A stretch of DNA of 56,659 bases from Bacteroidota bacterium (GTDB lineage: Bacteria; Bacteroidota; Bacteroidia; Chitinophagales; Chitinophagaceae), in NCBI GenBank assembly GCA_030706635.1, contig JAUZOD010000025.1, positions 1-56,659 on the forward strand, given 5' to 3'. Positions within the stretch are counted from its first letter, which is position 1. Every line of letters begins with the position of its first letter. Under the pieces are notes generated by a model. It had not been told where the DNA came from. It saw only the letters and a program-made list of their open reading frames with translations, and searched no databases. Both the position numbers and the translations under genes were made by a program. This document shows positions 1 through 9,047 of the stretch, in pieces.

Positions 1-318
1 CAGGGAAGTAAACAGTTGATCGTTTTCCCCGGGATCATCGAGCCCGTCCATCATCAGCAAGGCAAGGTCTGCATCCACCACCGAATCCCTGACCGTTTCA
101 ATCATTTTTTCGTGAAGCCTGTACCGGGGCTCGATAATCCCCGGCGTGTCGGAGAAAATAACCTGATAGCCCTCCCCGCTTAATATACCCTTTATTCGGT
201 GCCGGGTGGTTTGCACTTTGTGGGATACAATGGCCAGCTTCTCGCCCATCAGGGCATTCAACAGGGTGCTCTTGCCCGCATTTGGCTTGCCGAAGATGTT
301 TACAAATCCTGATTTCAT
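1..318 (-). CDS. era: GTPase Era, N-terminal part (runs off the window)
   Basis: Era is a GTPase that helps mature the 16S rRNA 3' end and assemble the 30S subunit. The 106 codons seen here begin MKSGFVNIFGKPNAGKSTLL. They contain the P-loop GKPNAGKST near residues 10-18, a switch I segment with TTRHRI and the G3 motif DTPG. The C-terminal GTPase motif NKxD and the KH RNA-binding domain lie beyond base 1, so the gene is cut by the window edge and not by mutation. The ATG at 318 gives the standard Era start a few residues before the P-loop. The divergent neighbour is the YceI gene, 154 bp away. Confidence 0.93.
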   Translation of the reverse strand, partial: MKSGFVNIFGKPNAGKSTLLNALMGEKLAIVSHKVQTTRHRIKGILSGEGYQVIFSDTPGIIEPRYRLHEKMIETVRDSVVDADLALLMMDGLDDPGENDQLFTSL

Positions 319-472
319 AAAACGGGTGCAAAGGTAGATAATCAGCAGCCAATACCCGCAGTCATCTGTGGCGGGGCTTTTGCATGCTCCTTTTCAACTT
401 TAAACGGTTAAATCTTTGCCGTTTAAAGGGGAATATCTATTTTCGTTGTTTAAACATTAAAATACTCCTATT

Positions 473-1006
473 ATGGCAACCGTTAAATGGACAATGGATC
501 CTACACATTCCGAGGTACAATTCAAGGTACGTCACCTGATGATTTCCACCGTAACCGGTAATTTTCCCAAATTTGATGTACAGGTGGAGACGCAGGACCT
601 GGATTTCATGACGGCTAAAGCCAAATTCACTGCTGAGGTTTCATCAGTAGATACTAAAAACGAACAAAGGAACCAACACCTAAAAAGTGCCGATTTCTTC
701 GATGCTGCCAAATACCCAACCCTGAGTTTTGTTGCCACCCGGTACGAAAAGGTGGACAACGATTCTTATGAATTATACGGCGATCTGACCATCCGCAATA
801 CTACCAAAAACATCAAACTGGACGTGGAGTTCGGCGGCGTGATCACAGATCCCTGGGGTAATACACGTGCGGGGTTTTCCATCAATGGAAAAATTAACAG
901 AAAGGATTTCGGTCTCGCCTGGCATGCCGTAACCGAAACGGGCGGTCTGGTAGCCGGTGATGAGGTAAAGATCCATGTGGAAGTGGAGCTCATCAAACAG
1001 GCATAA
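473..1006 (+). CDS. YceI family protein
   Basis: A 177-residue protein of the YceI family, lipocalin-like beta barrels that bind long isoprenoid or amide-type lipids. The start MATVKWTMDPTHSEVQFKVRH and later GFSINGKINRKDFGLAW are family hallmarks. The length matches the single-domain family. It has no signal peptide, unlike E. coli YceI, so it is probably cytoplasmic. The exact ligand cannot be read from sequence. The next gene (M28 peptidase) starts 32 bp after its stop on the same strand, so the two may be cotranscribed. Confidence 0.9.
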   Translation: MATVKWTMDPTHSEVQFKVRHLMISTVTGNFPKFDVQVETQDLDFMTAKAKFTAEVSSVDTKNEQRNQHLKSADFFDAAKYPTLSFVATRYEKVDNDSYELYGDLTIRNTTKNIKLDVEFGGVITDPWGNTRAGFSINGKINRKDFGLAWHAVTETGGLVAGDEVKIHVEVELIKQA

Positions 1007-1038
1007 GATATTGATTGGGCTTTAATATATTTGGATCT

Positions 1039-2544
1039 ATGAAAATAGTCATGGGTCTGCTGTTCTCGGGATCTGTTCTTTTCGGCGTTGCGCAGAAGAA
1101 AACAGATCCTGTTATTTTCGGGAATACCATCCGCGCGGAAAATCTCAGCAGAGACCTTCACGTAGTTGCCAGCGCCGGCTTTGAAGGCAGGGAAACAGCC
1201 ACGGAAGGACAGCGGAAAGCCGCGGCGTATATCGAAGACTTTTTTAGATCCATCGGACTTCAGCCGGGGAATGACTCCAGTTACCAGCTTCCGTTTCCGG
1301 TATATCAGGATTCTCTGGAAGACGCGTACTTTGAAATAAATAAAAACAGCTTCGAACTTTTCAGGGATTATGATTTCTCTCTTGGAAATAACTATTCCGC
1401 CAGTTTTGGAAGCAACCAGGTAGTTTATGCCGGTTACGGGATCTCGGACTCTTCCAGAGATGATTATCGGGGATTGAATGTGAATGGGAAAATCGTTTTG
1501 GTGCGAAACGGATACCCGGATGGATATATCACCCGGCAGCTCGGCAGAAGCAGGTTTAATGCCTATACGAAACAGGATGCTGCCCAAAAGCACGGCGCCG
1601 TCGCCCTCCTGGTGATTCAAAGCGATTTCCCGCATGTCGCCGTCACGCCGAAGGGAAACATGTACCGGCAGGTTTACCGGACCGTGATCCGTCCGCTGCG
1701 CATTAATATTTCAGATCGTGCCGCCCGTTCCATCATGGGAGCAGATTATGACCTGCTAAAGAATGATTCCCTCCCGGCCAAAACTTATAACTGCGATATC
1801 TGGCTCTCGCTGAACAAGAAAACAGAATTTCTTCAAAGCACCGATGTATTAGGGTATCTGGAAGGAACAGACCTGAAAAACCAGCTACTGATCATTTCCG
1901 CTCATTACGATCATCTCGGAAAACAGGATTCGGTGATTTATTACGGCGCTGATGATGACGGTTCAGGTACGGTAAGCGTACTGGAGATTGCCTCCGCTTT
2001 TTCAAAAGCGAAAGCCGCCGGAATGGGCCCGCGCAGAAGTATTCTTTTTCTCGCAAATTCAGGAGAGGAGAAAGGTTTGTGGGGATCTGAATTCTATACA
2101 GAACATCCCGTTTACCCTCTTGAAAAAACAACAGCAGACCTCAATATCGATATGATCGGAAGAAAGGATCCGGGAAGAAAACAGGGCGATTCCAACAACT
2201 ATGTTTATGTAGTGGGAGATAATAAACTCAGTTCCGAACTACATCCGCTGAGTGTTGCCATGAATCGCAAATACACAAAACTTGAGCTCGACTATAAATT
2301 CAACGACCCCAGCGACCCGCTCCGGATCTACTACCGTAGCGATCATTTTAACTTTGCCCGAAAGGGCGTTCCGGTTATTTTTTATTTTGACGGCATTCAC
2401 CACGACTACCACCGGCCCACCGATACAGCAGATAAAATCAATTATGATCTGTTGGAGAAAAGAGCCCGTCTGGTATTTTATACGGCCTGGGAAATGGCGA
2501 ACCGGAAAAATGAAATGAAAAGAGATCTTCCGGCTGTTGAATAA
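1039..2544 (+). CDS. M28 family zinc metallopeptidase with PA domain
   Basis: A secreted di-zinc aminopeptidase or exopeptidase of family M28, 501 residues from the ATG at 1039. A TTG eight codons upstream is possible, but the ATG puts a clean signal peptide (MKIVMGLLFSGSVLFGVAQ) at the N-terminus. A protease-associated (PA) insert covers roughly residues 85-215. Metal and catalytic residues are visible: H289 in SAHYDHLG, D305 in GADDDGSG, E343/E344 in NSGEEKG, D371 in NIDMIG and H454/H455 in the last motif. It probably acts in the periplasm or outside the cell on peptides. The substrate is not predictable. Confidence 0.9.
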   Translation: MKIVMGLLFSGSVLFGVAQKKTDPVIFGNTIRAENLSRDLHVVASAGFEGRETATEGQRKAAAYIEDFFRSIGLQPGNDSSYQLPFPVYQDSLEDAYFEINKNSFELFRDYDFSLGNNYSASFGSNQVVYAGYGISDSSRDDYRGLNVNGKIVLVRNGYPDGYITRQLGRSRFNAYTKQDAAQKHGAVALLVIQSDFPHVAVTPKGNMYRQVYRTVIRPLRINISDRAARSIMGADYDLLKNDSLPAKTYNCDIWLSLNKKTEFLQSTDVLGYLEGTDLKNQLLIISAHYDHLGKQDSVIYYGADDDGSGTVSVLEIASAFSKAKAAGMGPRRSILFLANSGEEKGLWGSEFYTEHPVYPLEKTTADLNIDMIGRKDPGRKQGDSNNYVYVVGDNKLSSELHPLSVAMNRKYTKLELDYKFNDPSDPLRIYYRSDHFNFARKGVPVIFYFDGIHHDYHRPTDTADKINYDLLEKRARLVFYTAWEMANRKNEMKRDLPAVE

Positions 2545-2577
2545 AAAAAGCCCTGCAAACGATTCCTGTTGCCGGGC
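2543..2577 (-). terminator. Intrinsic terminator for tatA
   Basis: Read on the minus strand, a stem GCCC-GGCAA / TTGCA-GGGC (one mismatch; 2550-2577) is followed by seven T (2543-2549). It lies 20 bp after the tatA stop. The gene on the opposite strand ends at 2544, so the T run overlaps that stop codon and the element separates convergent genes. Confidence 0.6.
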
Positions 2578-2597
2578 CTATTGGTCGAGTACAAAAA

Positions 2598-2822
2598 TTA
2601 ATTTTTTGACGCCTGGGTCGGAGCAGGCTTCTGCGGCTCCTTCATTCCATTTTCAAATTCCTCTTTTACATTATTTTTTGCATCATTGAATTCACGCATT
2701 CCTTTGCCCAGGCCCTTCATAAATTCCGGGATTTTTCTGCCTCCAAATAATATCAGTACTGCTAAAATAATCAGGATCCATTCACTTCCGCCTGGCATCG
2801 CTAATAAAAGTTGACTAATCAT
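2598..2822 (-). CDS. tatA: Sec-independent translocase subunit TatA
   Basis: A 74-residue TatA/Hcf106-type protein, the pore-forming part of the twin-arginine translocase that exports folded proteins. One membrane helix (about residues 14-32, EWILIILAVLILFGG) is followed by the FGGRKIPEFMKGLGKGMREF hinge and amphipathic helix, then a charged tail. That is the normal TatA layout and size. No tatC is in the window. At least one predicted Tat substrate is: the GH5 enzyme at 50965-52107 has an RRxFIK signal. Confidence 0.93.
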   Translation of the reverse strand: MISQLLLAMPGGSEWILIILAVLILFGGRKIPEFMKGLGKGMREFNDAKNNVKEEFENGMKEPQKPAPTQASKN

Positions 2823-3294
2823 AATTAACCGGTTTTAAAAATTAAAATTACCTTATAATCATCATGTACGCAAATTGGGTTTTATCGGATGCTGGTCCAT
2901 TCGATAATAGTTGTCACCGGCAGTCGGCAATTGTGTTTGACAGGCAAGACATGTTCCTTACCATTGCCAATGCGTTTGAAGATACCGGTTTCAGGACTTA
3001 TAAAGGACAGGCCGCCAATCTTTTAGGCACAGATGCGCTAGCGTTGGCCTCGACATTCGCTCCGCGTGAAAGTACGCCAATACCATCAACCATTTGCCTT
3101 TTCCTTAAGCTTGAAGGGCCGGCTGCCTGCCGGCTCCTTCATTTGACCGGGTTCTACAGGATTACCCTTAGAAATGCATAAATACGGGGCATAAAAGTGC
3201 ATTCCACTCCCTGTTTACCCCGGATATTGCTGTTGTTTATCAGGAAAAAACTGTAATTTACCCTGCAACGATTGTTCACTCCAAAATTAGCTTT
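2823..3294. other. Intergenic region without a convincing gene
   Basis: A 472-bp gap between divergent tatA and the CBS-domain gene. A 105-codon frame crosses it, but its translation has no recognisable domain and looks compositionally unlike the neighbours. A hairpin lies at 3113-3140: GAAGG and CCGGC pair with GCCGG and CCTTC, with a TGCCT loop and a one-base bulge. No T run follows it. The region may be a decayed gene. I see nothing else. Confidence 0.4.
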
Positions 3295-3729
3295 ATGAAA
3301 AAAGTAGCTGATATCTTCCTGCATAAGGAAAGAAAAATCACAGCTGTAACTCCGTCCACTTCGGTTCTGGAAGCCTTGCAGATCATGTCAATTCAAAACA
3401 TTGGCTCAGTGATGGTGATGGACAACCAGGAATATCTGGGTATTATGACGGAAAGGGATTATTCCAGAAAAGTGATATTAAAAGGCAAGTCGTCTACTGA
3501 CACGCCTGTCTCTGAAATCATGACCAACGACCTTCCCGCCGTGAATCTGCAGGACAGTATGGAACATTGTATGCAGCTAATGGCCGACAAAAATATTCGC
3601 TATCTCCCCGTATTCGAAAATGACAAAATATTTGGGATCGTGTCTATTCATGATCTTATCCGGGAAACTATCCAGCATCAGCAGGAAACCATTTCCCAGC
3701 TAAAAGATTACCTCCACGCCAGCATGTAG
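3295..3729 (+). CDS. CBS-domain pair protein
   Basis: A 144-residue protein made almost entirely of two CBS domains (roughly residues 8-62 and 75-130), a Bateman module that binds adenosine nucleotides or SAM. Typical pieces are IGSVMVMDNQEYLGIMTERDY, split by the start of domain two, and NIRYLPVFENDKIFGIVSIHDL. There is no attached enzyme or transporter domain. It probably works as a small nucleotide-sensing regulator of an unknown partner. The gene stands alone, with a hairpin 34 bp after the stop. Confidence 0.88.
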   Translation: MKKVADIFLHKERKITAVTPSTSVLEALQIMSIQNIGSVMVMDNQEYLGIMTERDYSRKVILKGKSSTDTPVSEIMTNDLPAVNLQDSMEHCMQLMADKNIRYLPVFENDKIFGIVSIHDLIRETIQHQQETISQLKDYLHASM

Positions 3730-4075
3730 TTCTCTTTTTTAGATTGGCCTCCGGGCGCAAAAAACTAAAGACTCCGTTTGTTAACAGAGTCTTTAGTCAT
3801 TATATCCGCTCAGGCAGATCAGGAACAGGATAACGATGACTCAATTCCGTCCGCAGAAATCCCATTCGAGTTTTAGAATGTAATGAAAGTACAGAAAGGA
3901 TCGTACCAGATTTGATCCCCCTGTGCAACCCCCTTTTGCGTGACCCCAGCGGTTTTTTGAGGAAAATAAGTAACAGTTTGTGCATAAATGCCTCAGAAAT
4001 TTGTGGAAACTGGGACATGAGACAAATGCTCCCTTTTCTTCACCTTTGCATATTTTCACACGAATACATTCAGAC
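3730..4075. other. Intergenic region with a hairpin
   Basis: 346 bp between the CBS gene and the DUF72 gene. It holds the perfect hairpin at 3764-3797. A minus-strand 72-codon frame (3800-4018) ends exactly at that hairpin, which has a T run on the minus strand. This could be a small gene with its terminator, but the predicted peptide has no recognisable domain, so I do not call it. Confidence 0.4.
3764..3797. terminator. Perfect 11-bp hairpin, likely terminator
   Basis: ACTAAAGACTC pairs perfectly with GAGTCTTTAGT around a 12-base loop. On the minus strand a run of six T follows (3759-3764). On the plus strand there is only a weak T-rich tail. It most simply ends the CBS gene, but it is a better intrinsic terminator for a minus-strand transcript. 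Confidence 0.6.
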
Positions 4076-4963
4076 ATGGATTTTGGAAGAATAGAACCTG
4101 AAGAACTCGACGCCGGCAATTTTAAATTGCCGCCGGAACCTGCGTGGAATAAAACCGTGCTTTCCGGAAAAAAAACAAAGTACGCGGTTTACCTCGGATG
4201 TGCAAAATGGGGAAGAAAGGAATGGGTGGGTAAGCTTTATCCGCCGAAAACCAGGGAACGGGATTTTCTTCAGCAGTATGTTCAGCATTACAACAGCATC
4301 GAACTGAACGCCACGCATTATAAAATTTACGGCCCTGCAGGCATCGCAAAATGGAACGCATTCGCTGAGGACAAAGATTTTAAATTCTGCCCGAAAATGT
4401 ATCAGGGCATCACGCATCGCGGCAGTCTGAAAGGCAAAGATTTTCTGATCAATGAATTCTTCCGTGGCGTATTGGCATTCGGGAATCATCTGGGCCCCAT
4501 CTTCATCCAGTTCAGCGAATCTTTTTCACCAAAGCGAAAAGATGAAATATTTATCTTCCTCAGGTCTCTTCCAACCGATCTTCAGTTTTTTGTGGAAGTA
4601 AGGCATCCGGACTGGTTCAACAATAAAATCGTTTTCAGCGAACTGCGATCTGCCCTGTTATCCCTCAATATGGGCATCGTCATTACCGATACCGCTGGTC
4701 GAAGGGATTGCTGTCACATGAACCTGACGATTCCAAAAACCTTCATCCGTTTTGTAGGCAACAGCTTACATCCGAGCGATTATAAACGTTGTGATGACTG
4801 GGTAAAGAGAATCAAATACTGGCTGGACGCTGGTTTGAAAGAATTATATTTCTTCATGCACATGCACGACGAAGCCTATTCACCTGAACTATCCCAATAT
4901 CTGGCGAAAAAATTAAATACATCCTGCAAACTGGACCTGAAAGTCCCGGTTTTACTTTCATAA
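4076..4963 (+). CDS. DUF72 family protein (YecE-like)
   Basis: A 295-residue DUF72 protein, a TIM-barrel family of unknown biochemical function found in most bacteria. Typical segments are LGCAKWGRKEWVGKLYPP near the N-terminus, the YNSIELNATHYK strand, FKFCPKMYQGITH, the FFVEVRHPDWF strand and the C-terminal LYFFMHMHDE. A longer in-frame start exists at 3980. The ATG at 4076 is preferred because the extra 32 codons are not family-like. The downstream phosphoesterase gene is convergent, with stops 16 bp apart. Confidence 0.85.
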   Translation: MDFGRIEPEELDAGNFKLPPEPAWNKTVLSGKKTKYAVYLGCAKWGRKEWVGKLYPPKTRERDFLQQYVQHYNSIELNATHYKIYGPAGIAKWNAFAEDKDFKFCPKMYQGITHRGSLKGKDFLINEFFRGVLAFGNHLGPIFIQFSESFSPKRKDEIFIFLRSLPTDLQFFVEVRHPDWFNNKIVFSELRSALLSLNMGIVITDTAGRRDCCHMNLTIPKTFIRFVGNSLHPSDYKRCDDWVKRIKYWLDAGLKELYFFMHMHDEAYSPELSQYLAKKLNTSCKLDLKVPVLLS

Positions 4964-4979
4964 CAAAAAGATCCAACGT

Positions 4980-6131
4980 CTACGCCCCCTGCTCCCGAAC
5001 TGTTTTGATCCTGGCCGAAACATCTCTTAACCGCTCTTCTTCGGCAACTATCCGCCGGGGCCTCCCGTGGATCAAACTCCATTTAATAAGCCGTATAAAA
5101 CCGCTGCTGATCTCAATGCCGGTAATGGTGCCGTCTTCAAAGCAACAGCATCCGGAATTAAAATAGGAAGGTTTCATATCCCTGAAAGAATGATTTACAA
5201 AATCATATTCCCTTTTCCGGCGCGGGATTTCGGCTTCCACCTGTTGTACAGTAAGCGCGTCGTGGGCTGCCCGGGCCTTTTCCAACGCAGAGTATAATCT
5301 TTCCAGGTGCGTCATGGAATTGAAAACGGGCTGGTGCGTGTGGCCTGTAACCAGCAGTACATTATTCTGCGCTGCGCTCCAATCGTACATATACATATTG
5401 TGGAGGGTTTTTAGATTGTCATTGGCTGAAGGACTATTGATGTTAATTCCCAAAAGGCTTTGCAGTGGGCCCCATATATAACTCACGAACCATTTACTGA
5501 ATACATTACCATCACTCTGTTTGTCGCCCTGGTGGCCATGGGTGCAAAAAATATCGATATCCTCCACCGGAGACAATGTTGCATGCAAAACAATCCCCGC
5601 ATAAATCGGAATAGACTTTCCATAGATCCTTTTCAGATAAACTGCAGTCAGCGGATCGTTATCCCAGAACAGATCATGATTGCCAAATACTTTCCAATAG
5701 GCATTCCGGTCAATAAAAAGCTTTTCCAGATCAAATTCAGCCTGGTTATGTTTTATGATGCCAAAGATCGTGTTCTCCCAGAGCTCTTCACAATCTCCCA
5801 GATTAATGTAATAATATTTCTCCCGGTTATAATAGTCGAGCGCGGCCAGATAGCTGGCCTCACAAATGGCAAAATCATCCGATCCATCCCGGGCACCCCG
5901 GTGCTGATCGCTCAAAATGATTACCGGGGTCTGATCTGCCAAAAAGGAGAAATGGGCGACTCTTTTATTTTTGGCTTGTGCTGACTGTTCATATAATTGA
6001 GTCAGCGCCTTGAAAACGGCAGACTTATCCGGGGCTGACGAAACCCGGTTGGCAATCCAGGTTACGGGCCGCTTCAGTAAAAACCGGATTCCCTTCCGAA
6101 GGGATTGAATGAAGTAGGTCGTCTCGCTCAT
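4980..6131 (-). CDS. Metallophosphoesterase (calcineurin-like)
   Basis: A 383-residue dinuclear-metal phosphoesterase. The five metal-binding blocks are visible: D75/H77 in ILSDQHRG, D113 in INLGDCEE, N151/H152 in VFGNHD, H198/H200 in CTHGHQG, and H264/H266 in VTGHTH. The N-terminal 60 residues are basic and amphipathic and may touch the membrane. Extra start codons upstream would run the frame through the rpiA C-terminus, so the ATG at 6131 is chosen. It lies 13 bp after rpiA on the same strand and is probably cotranscribed with it. The substrate is unknown; UDP-diacylglucosamine hydrolase-like or nucleotidase activity are possible. Confidence 0.85.
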   Translation of the reverse strand: MSETTYFIQSLRKGIRFLLKRPVTWIANRVSSAPDKSAVFKALTQLYEQSAQAKNKRVAHFSFLADQTPVIILSDQHRGARDGSDDFAICEASYLAALDYYNREKYYYINLGDCEELWENTIFGIIKHNQAEFDLEKLFIDRNAYWKVFGNHDLFWDNDPLTAVYLKRIYGKSIPIYAGIVLHATLSPVEDIDIFCTHGHQGDKQSDGNVFSKWFVSYIWGPLQSLLGININSPSANDNLKTLHNMYMYDWSAAQNNVLLVTGHTHQPVFNSMTHLERLYSALEKARAAHDALTVQQVEAEIPRRKREYDFVNHSFRDMKPSYFNSGCCCFEDGTITGIEISSGFIRLIKWSLIHGRPRRIVAEEERLRDVSARIKTVREQGA

Positions 6132-6144
6132 ACGGATAATTATG

Positions 6145-6816
6145 CTATCCCGAAATAACCTGTGTGTTGCCGTTTTCGAAACCCAGCACCAGTTTGCTGG
6201 CGATGTGAATAAAGAGCCCATTGTCCACAACACCGGTAATGGCGTTGATCTGCTCGTGCAATCCGGCGGGATCATTGATTTCCCCAAATGCGCAATCCAC
6301 GATATAATTTCCGTTATCCGTTAAATAGGGCTCAGCCTGATTCATTCTTCGCCCCGGATTACAGCCCAGTTTTTTTAATTTTTCAAAAGTTCTTTCCCAT
6401 CCGAAAATCACCACTTCCACCGGCAGGGGGAATTTTCCCAATGTTTTTACTTTTTTCGATTCATCGGCCACTACAATCATCTGCCGGCTGTTGGTTGCTA
6501 CGATCTTTTCCCTGAGCAGGGCTCCGCCGCCGCCCTTGATCAGGTGGAGCTGTCCGTCTACTTCGTCCGCACCGTCTATTGTTACATCAATTACATCGAT
6601 CTCTGCAAAACTAAGAATCGGAATACCGAGTGAGCGCGCCTGCTCTTCCGATCGAAGAGAAGTGGCTATGGCGCGGATCTTCCATTTATCCTTATTTACT
6701 TTCTCGCCGATCTTTTCAATGGCCCAGTACGCCGTAGAACCCGTTCCCAGCCCAACCGTCATCCCATTTTCAAGGAAGGAGACGGCCTTTTCGGCAGCCA
6801 GTTTTTTTGCATTCAT
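6145..6816 (-). CDS. rpiA: Ribose-5-phosphate isomerase A
   Basis: A 223-residue RpiA that interconverts ribose 5-phosphate and ribulose 5-phosphate in the pentose phosphate pathway. The phosphate loop VGLGTGSTAYW (21-31), the DGADEVD motif with D81 and D84, and KGGGGALLREK with K94 and E103 are all present. Length is standard. It sits 11 bp downstream of the mutS2-like gene and 13 bp upstream of the phosphoesterase gene, all on the minus strand. Confidence 0.95.
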   Translation of the reverse strand: MNAKKLAAEKAVSFLENGMTVGLGTGSTAYWAIEKIGEKVNKDKWKIRAIATSLRSEEQARSLGIPILSFAEIDVIDVTIDGADEVDGQLHLIKGGGGALLREKIVATNSRQMIVVADESKKVKTLGKFPLPVEVVIFGWERTFEKLKKLGCNPGRRMNQAEPYLTDNGNYIVDCAFGEINDPAGLHEQINAITGVVDNGLFIHIASKLVLGFENGNTQVISG

Positions 6817-6827
6817 AAGTGATTCTT

Positions 6828-8945
6828 TTACTTGCGTTCTTCCGGCAACGGCTTGTCCCGGATCAGTATCAGATCCGATACGTCCAGGGTGATCGGTATC
6901 AGACCAACCTGTACCACGGCCTTCTTTCCTCTGATTTCCCGGACCGTACCCACCTGATGGTTCTTTTTCATTTTTACTTTATCCCCGGCCTGGATACTTC
7001 CCTCCACTTCCAGATATTTTGAATCGAATTTCTTTTTCACTTTCTCACTGACCGGCTTTTCTTTTTGATGAAATAAAAGCGCCTGCATTTGTTTAATCAC
7101 TTCCTGCTTATTTTCCGTCTTTCGCCAGTCGAATATAATCTGTTTCAGCTTTCGTTCCATCTCTTTCAGATAAGCCAGGCGTTCCGCCGATATTTTATTC
7201 TGCTCTTTCAGCAGTTCCAGCTGCTGCTGATGTTTTTCTTTATGGAGCGTTTTTTCCATTTCCATTTTCAATTGCTCATTTTCCTTCAGCAATTTTCTCA
7301 GTTCCTGATCTTTCTGTTCGATATTCCGGAGATCCTGCTCCGTGCGGTTGAGCAATTTGTCCAGCCGGAAATGATCTTCATCCACCAGGCTTCTGGCCTG
7401 TCTGATCAGAGATGGATGCAAACCGATGCGCTCGGCAATGGAAAAGGTATAGGAGCTGCCCGGTTTTCCGGGAATCAGCTTATAAAGGGGCTGCAGACTT
7501 TTTTCATCGAAAGCCATGGCTCCGTTCAGGATACCCGGTGTTTTGTTGGCCATCACCTTCAGGTTGAGGTAATGCGTGGTCACAATTCCAAAAGCATGTT
7601 TTTTCACCAGCTCCTGCAGGATCACTTCAGCGAATGCGCCACCCAGGTTCGGGTCGCTGCCACTGCCCAGTTCATCGATGAAAAAAAGAGTGCGGCCATT
7701 GGATTGTTCCATGAAATACTTCATATTCAGCAGGTGGGAACTGTAGGTGCTTAATTCAAACTCCAGGCTCTGGGTATCTCCGATATGAATCATCAGCTGC
7801 TTGAAAATACCCAGACTGGAATGGGGATGCACCGGAATCAGCAGTCCGGATTGTATCATCAGTTGCAACAGGCCAACCGTTTTCATGGTAACCGTTTTAC
7901 CACCGGCATTCGGGCCGGAAATAACCAGGATACGGTTTTTTTCATCCAGTTTGATATTGGTAGGTATAGTCGGTTTCTGGGATTTTTTATGATACAGGTA
8001 TAGTAAAGGATGATAAGCATCGATCAGATGAATGTGCGAACCGTCCCGTAGTTCCGGATAAACGCCATTGACATCCAGGGCAAATCTGGCTTTGGCGCAT
8101 ATAAAATCATATTCACCGGTCACGATGGCATAGGCCTTCAGCAGGTCGGCATAAACAGATAGCCTGGCCGTTAGCTCCCGCAAAATCCGGTTCACTTCCC
8201 GACTTTCGGCATGTTCCAGTGAAAAAATCTCGTTATTCAGTCCGATCGTTTCTTCCGGTTCAACAAAGGCTGTTTTACGGCTATCACTTTCTCCATGCAG
8301 TATCCCCTTTACCTGACGTTTGTTTTCCGCGAAAAGGGCCAGCACACGACGGCCGTTCAGGAACGCCTCCTCAGTTTCAGCCACATAACCGGCTTTATTG
8401 AGTTTGGAAAGGATCCGGTCGAACGCGCGTCTGAGTTCATTTCTTTTCCGGAATAAAGACATCCGGATATCGGCGAGTTCCGGAGAAGCGTGGTCACGCA
8501 CCTGACCGTTTTCTTCCAGGATCTCATCAATGGCGCTGATGATCTGTTTCTCGTAATACGTTTCCCGGATCACTTCCGCAAGCGCAGGCCAGGCCAGTCT
8601 TTTTTCCTTGTCAAACCAATGGAAGATCTGCCGGAGGTTATCCGCCAGTTTCCGGATCTGCAGAAATTGATCACCGCCCAGCAGGGCGCCGGGCAGGCTG
8701 AGAAGTTTTATTTCGTGAGAAAGATTCAGGCCATCTTCGTTGGGAAAATATTGCGCCTGCTGAAGCAGGGTCTTAAATTCATCCGTTTGCTTTAGTTCCC
8801 TTTCCATGATTTCCTGTCGGGTATGGATGCGTAGGTTCAGTGTTTTCTCCCTCGCGTAAGCAGATTTGCAGTGCGCAGCCAGCAGCGACCGGATCTTATC
8901 GAATTCCAGTTGGGTAAGAGCCGATTCCGGGAAGTATCTGATCAT
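6828..8945 (-). CDS. MutS2-like ATPase lacking the Smr nuclease domain
   Basis: A 705-residue ATPase of the MutS2 branch of the MutS family. Walker A GPNAGGKT is at 344-351 and Walker B FIDELGSGSD near 422-431. A long coiled coil follows (about 520-625) and then a KOW-like barrel (DKVKMKKNHQVGTVREI). Classical MutS2 proteins are near 780-800 residues and end in an Smr endonuclease domain. Here the chain stops right after the barrel. The stop is followed closely by rpiA with no leftover Smr sequence. Known MutS2 roles are suppression of homologous recombination and rescue of collided ribosomes. Without Smr the cleavage step would have to be absent or supplied in trans. Confidence 0.88.
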   Translation of the reverse strand: MIRYFPESALTQLEFDKIRSLLAAHCKSAYAREKTLNLRIHTRQEIMERELKQTDEFKTLLQQAQYFPNEDGLNLSHEIKLLSLPGALLGGDQFLQIRKLADNLRQIFHWFDKEKRLAWPALAEVIRETYYEKQIISAIDEILEENGQVRDHASPELADIRMSLFRKRNELRRAFDRILSKLNKAGYVAETEEAFLNGRRVLALFAENKRQVKGILHGESDSRKTAFVEPEETIGLNNEIFSLEHAESREVNRILRELTARLSVYADLLKAYAIVTGEYDFICAKARFALDVNGVYPELRDGSHIHLIDAYHPLLYLYHKKSQKPTIPTNIKLDEKNRILVISGPNAGGKTVTMKTVGLLQLMIQSGLLIPVHPHSSLGIFKQLMIHIGDTQSLEFELSTYSSHLLNMKYFMEQSNGRTLFFIDELGSGSDPNLGGAFAEVILQELVKKHAFGIVTTHYLNLKVMANKTPGILNGAMAFDEKSLQPLYKLIPGKPGSSYTFSIAERIGLHPSLIRQARSLVDEDHFRLDKLLNRTEQDLRNIEQKDQELRKLLKENEQLKMEMEKTLHKEKHQQQLELLKEQNKISAERLAYLKEMERKLKQIIFDWRKTENKQEVIKQMQALLFHQKEKPVSEKVKKKFDSKYLEVEGSIQAGDKVKMKKNHQVGTVREIRGKKAVVQVGLIPITLDVSDLILIRDKPLPEERK

Positions 8946-9047
8946 TCAAAAACAAAGATAAGTTAACGAACATTTAAAAGGATTCAATTGTCATGTAGAT
9001 TACAATCCGGCGGCTTACGGTATTCGTATCTTGTTAAAGAAAAAATA

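Noticed and set aside
2864-3181. 105-codon plus-strand frame after tatA
   Set aside because: No domain, no family resemblance, and it crosses a strong hairpin. Probably chance or decayed sequence.
3800-4018. 72-codon minus-strand frame ending at a hairpin
   Set aside because: Position before a terminator-like hairpin is suggestive, but the peptide is basic and low in recognisable structure and an overlapping frame competes. Not supported enough to call.
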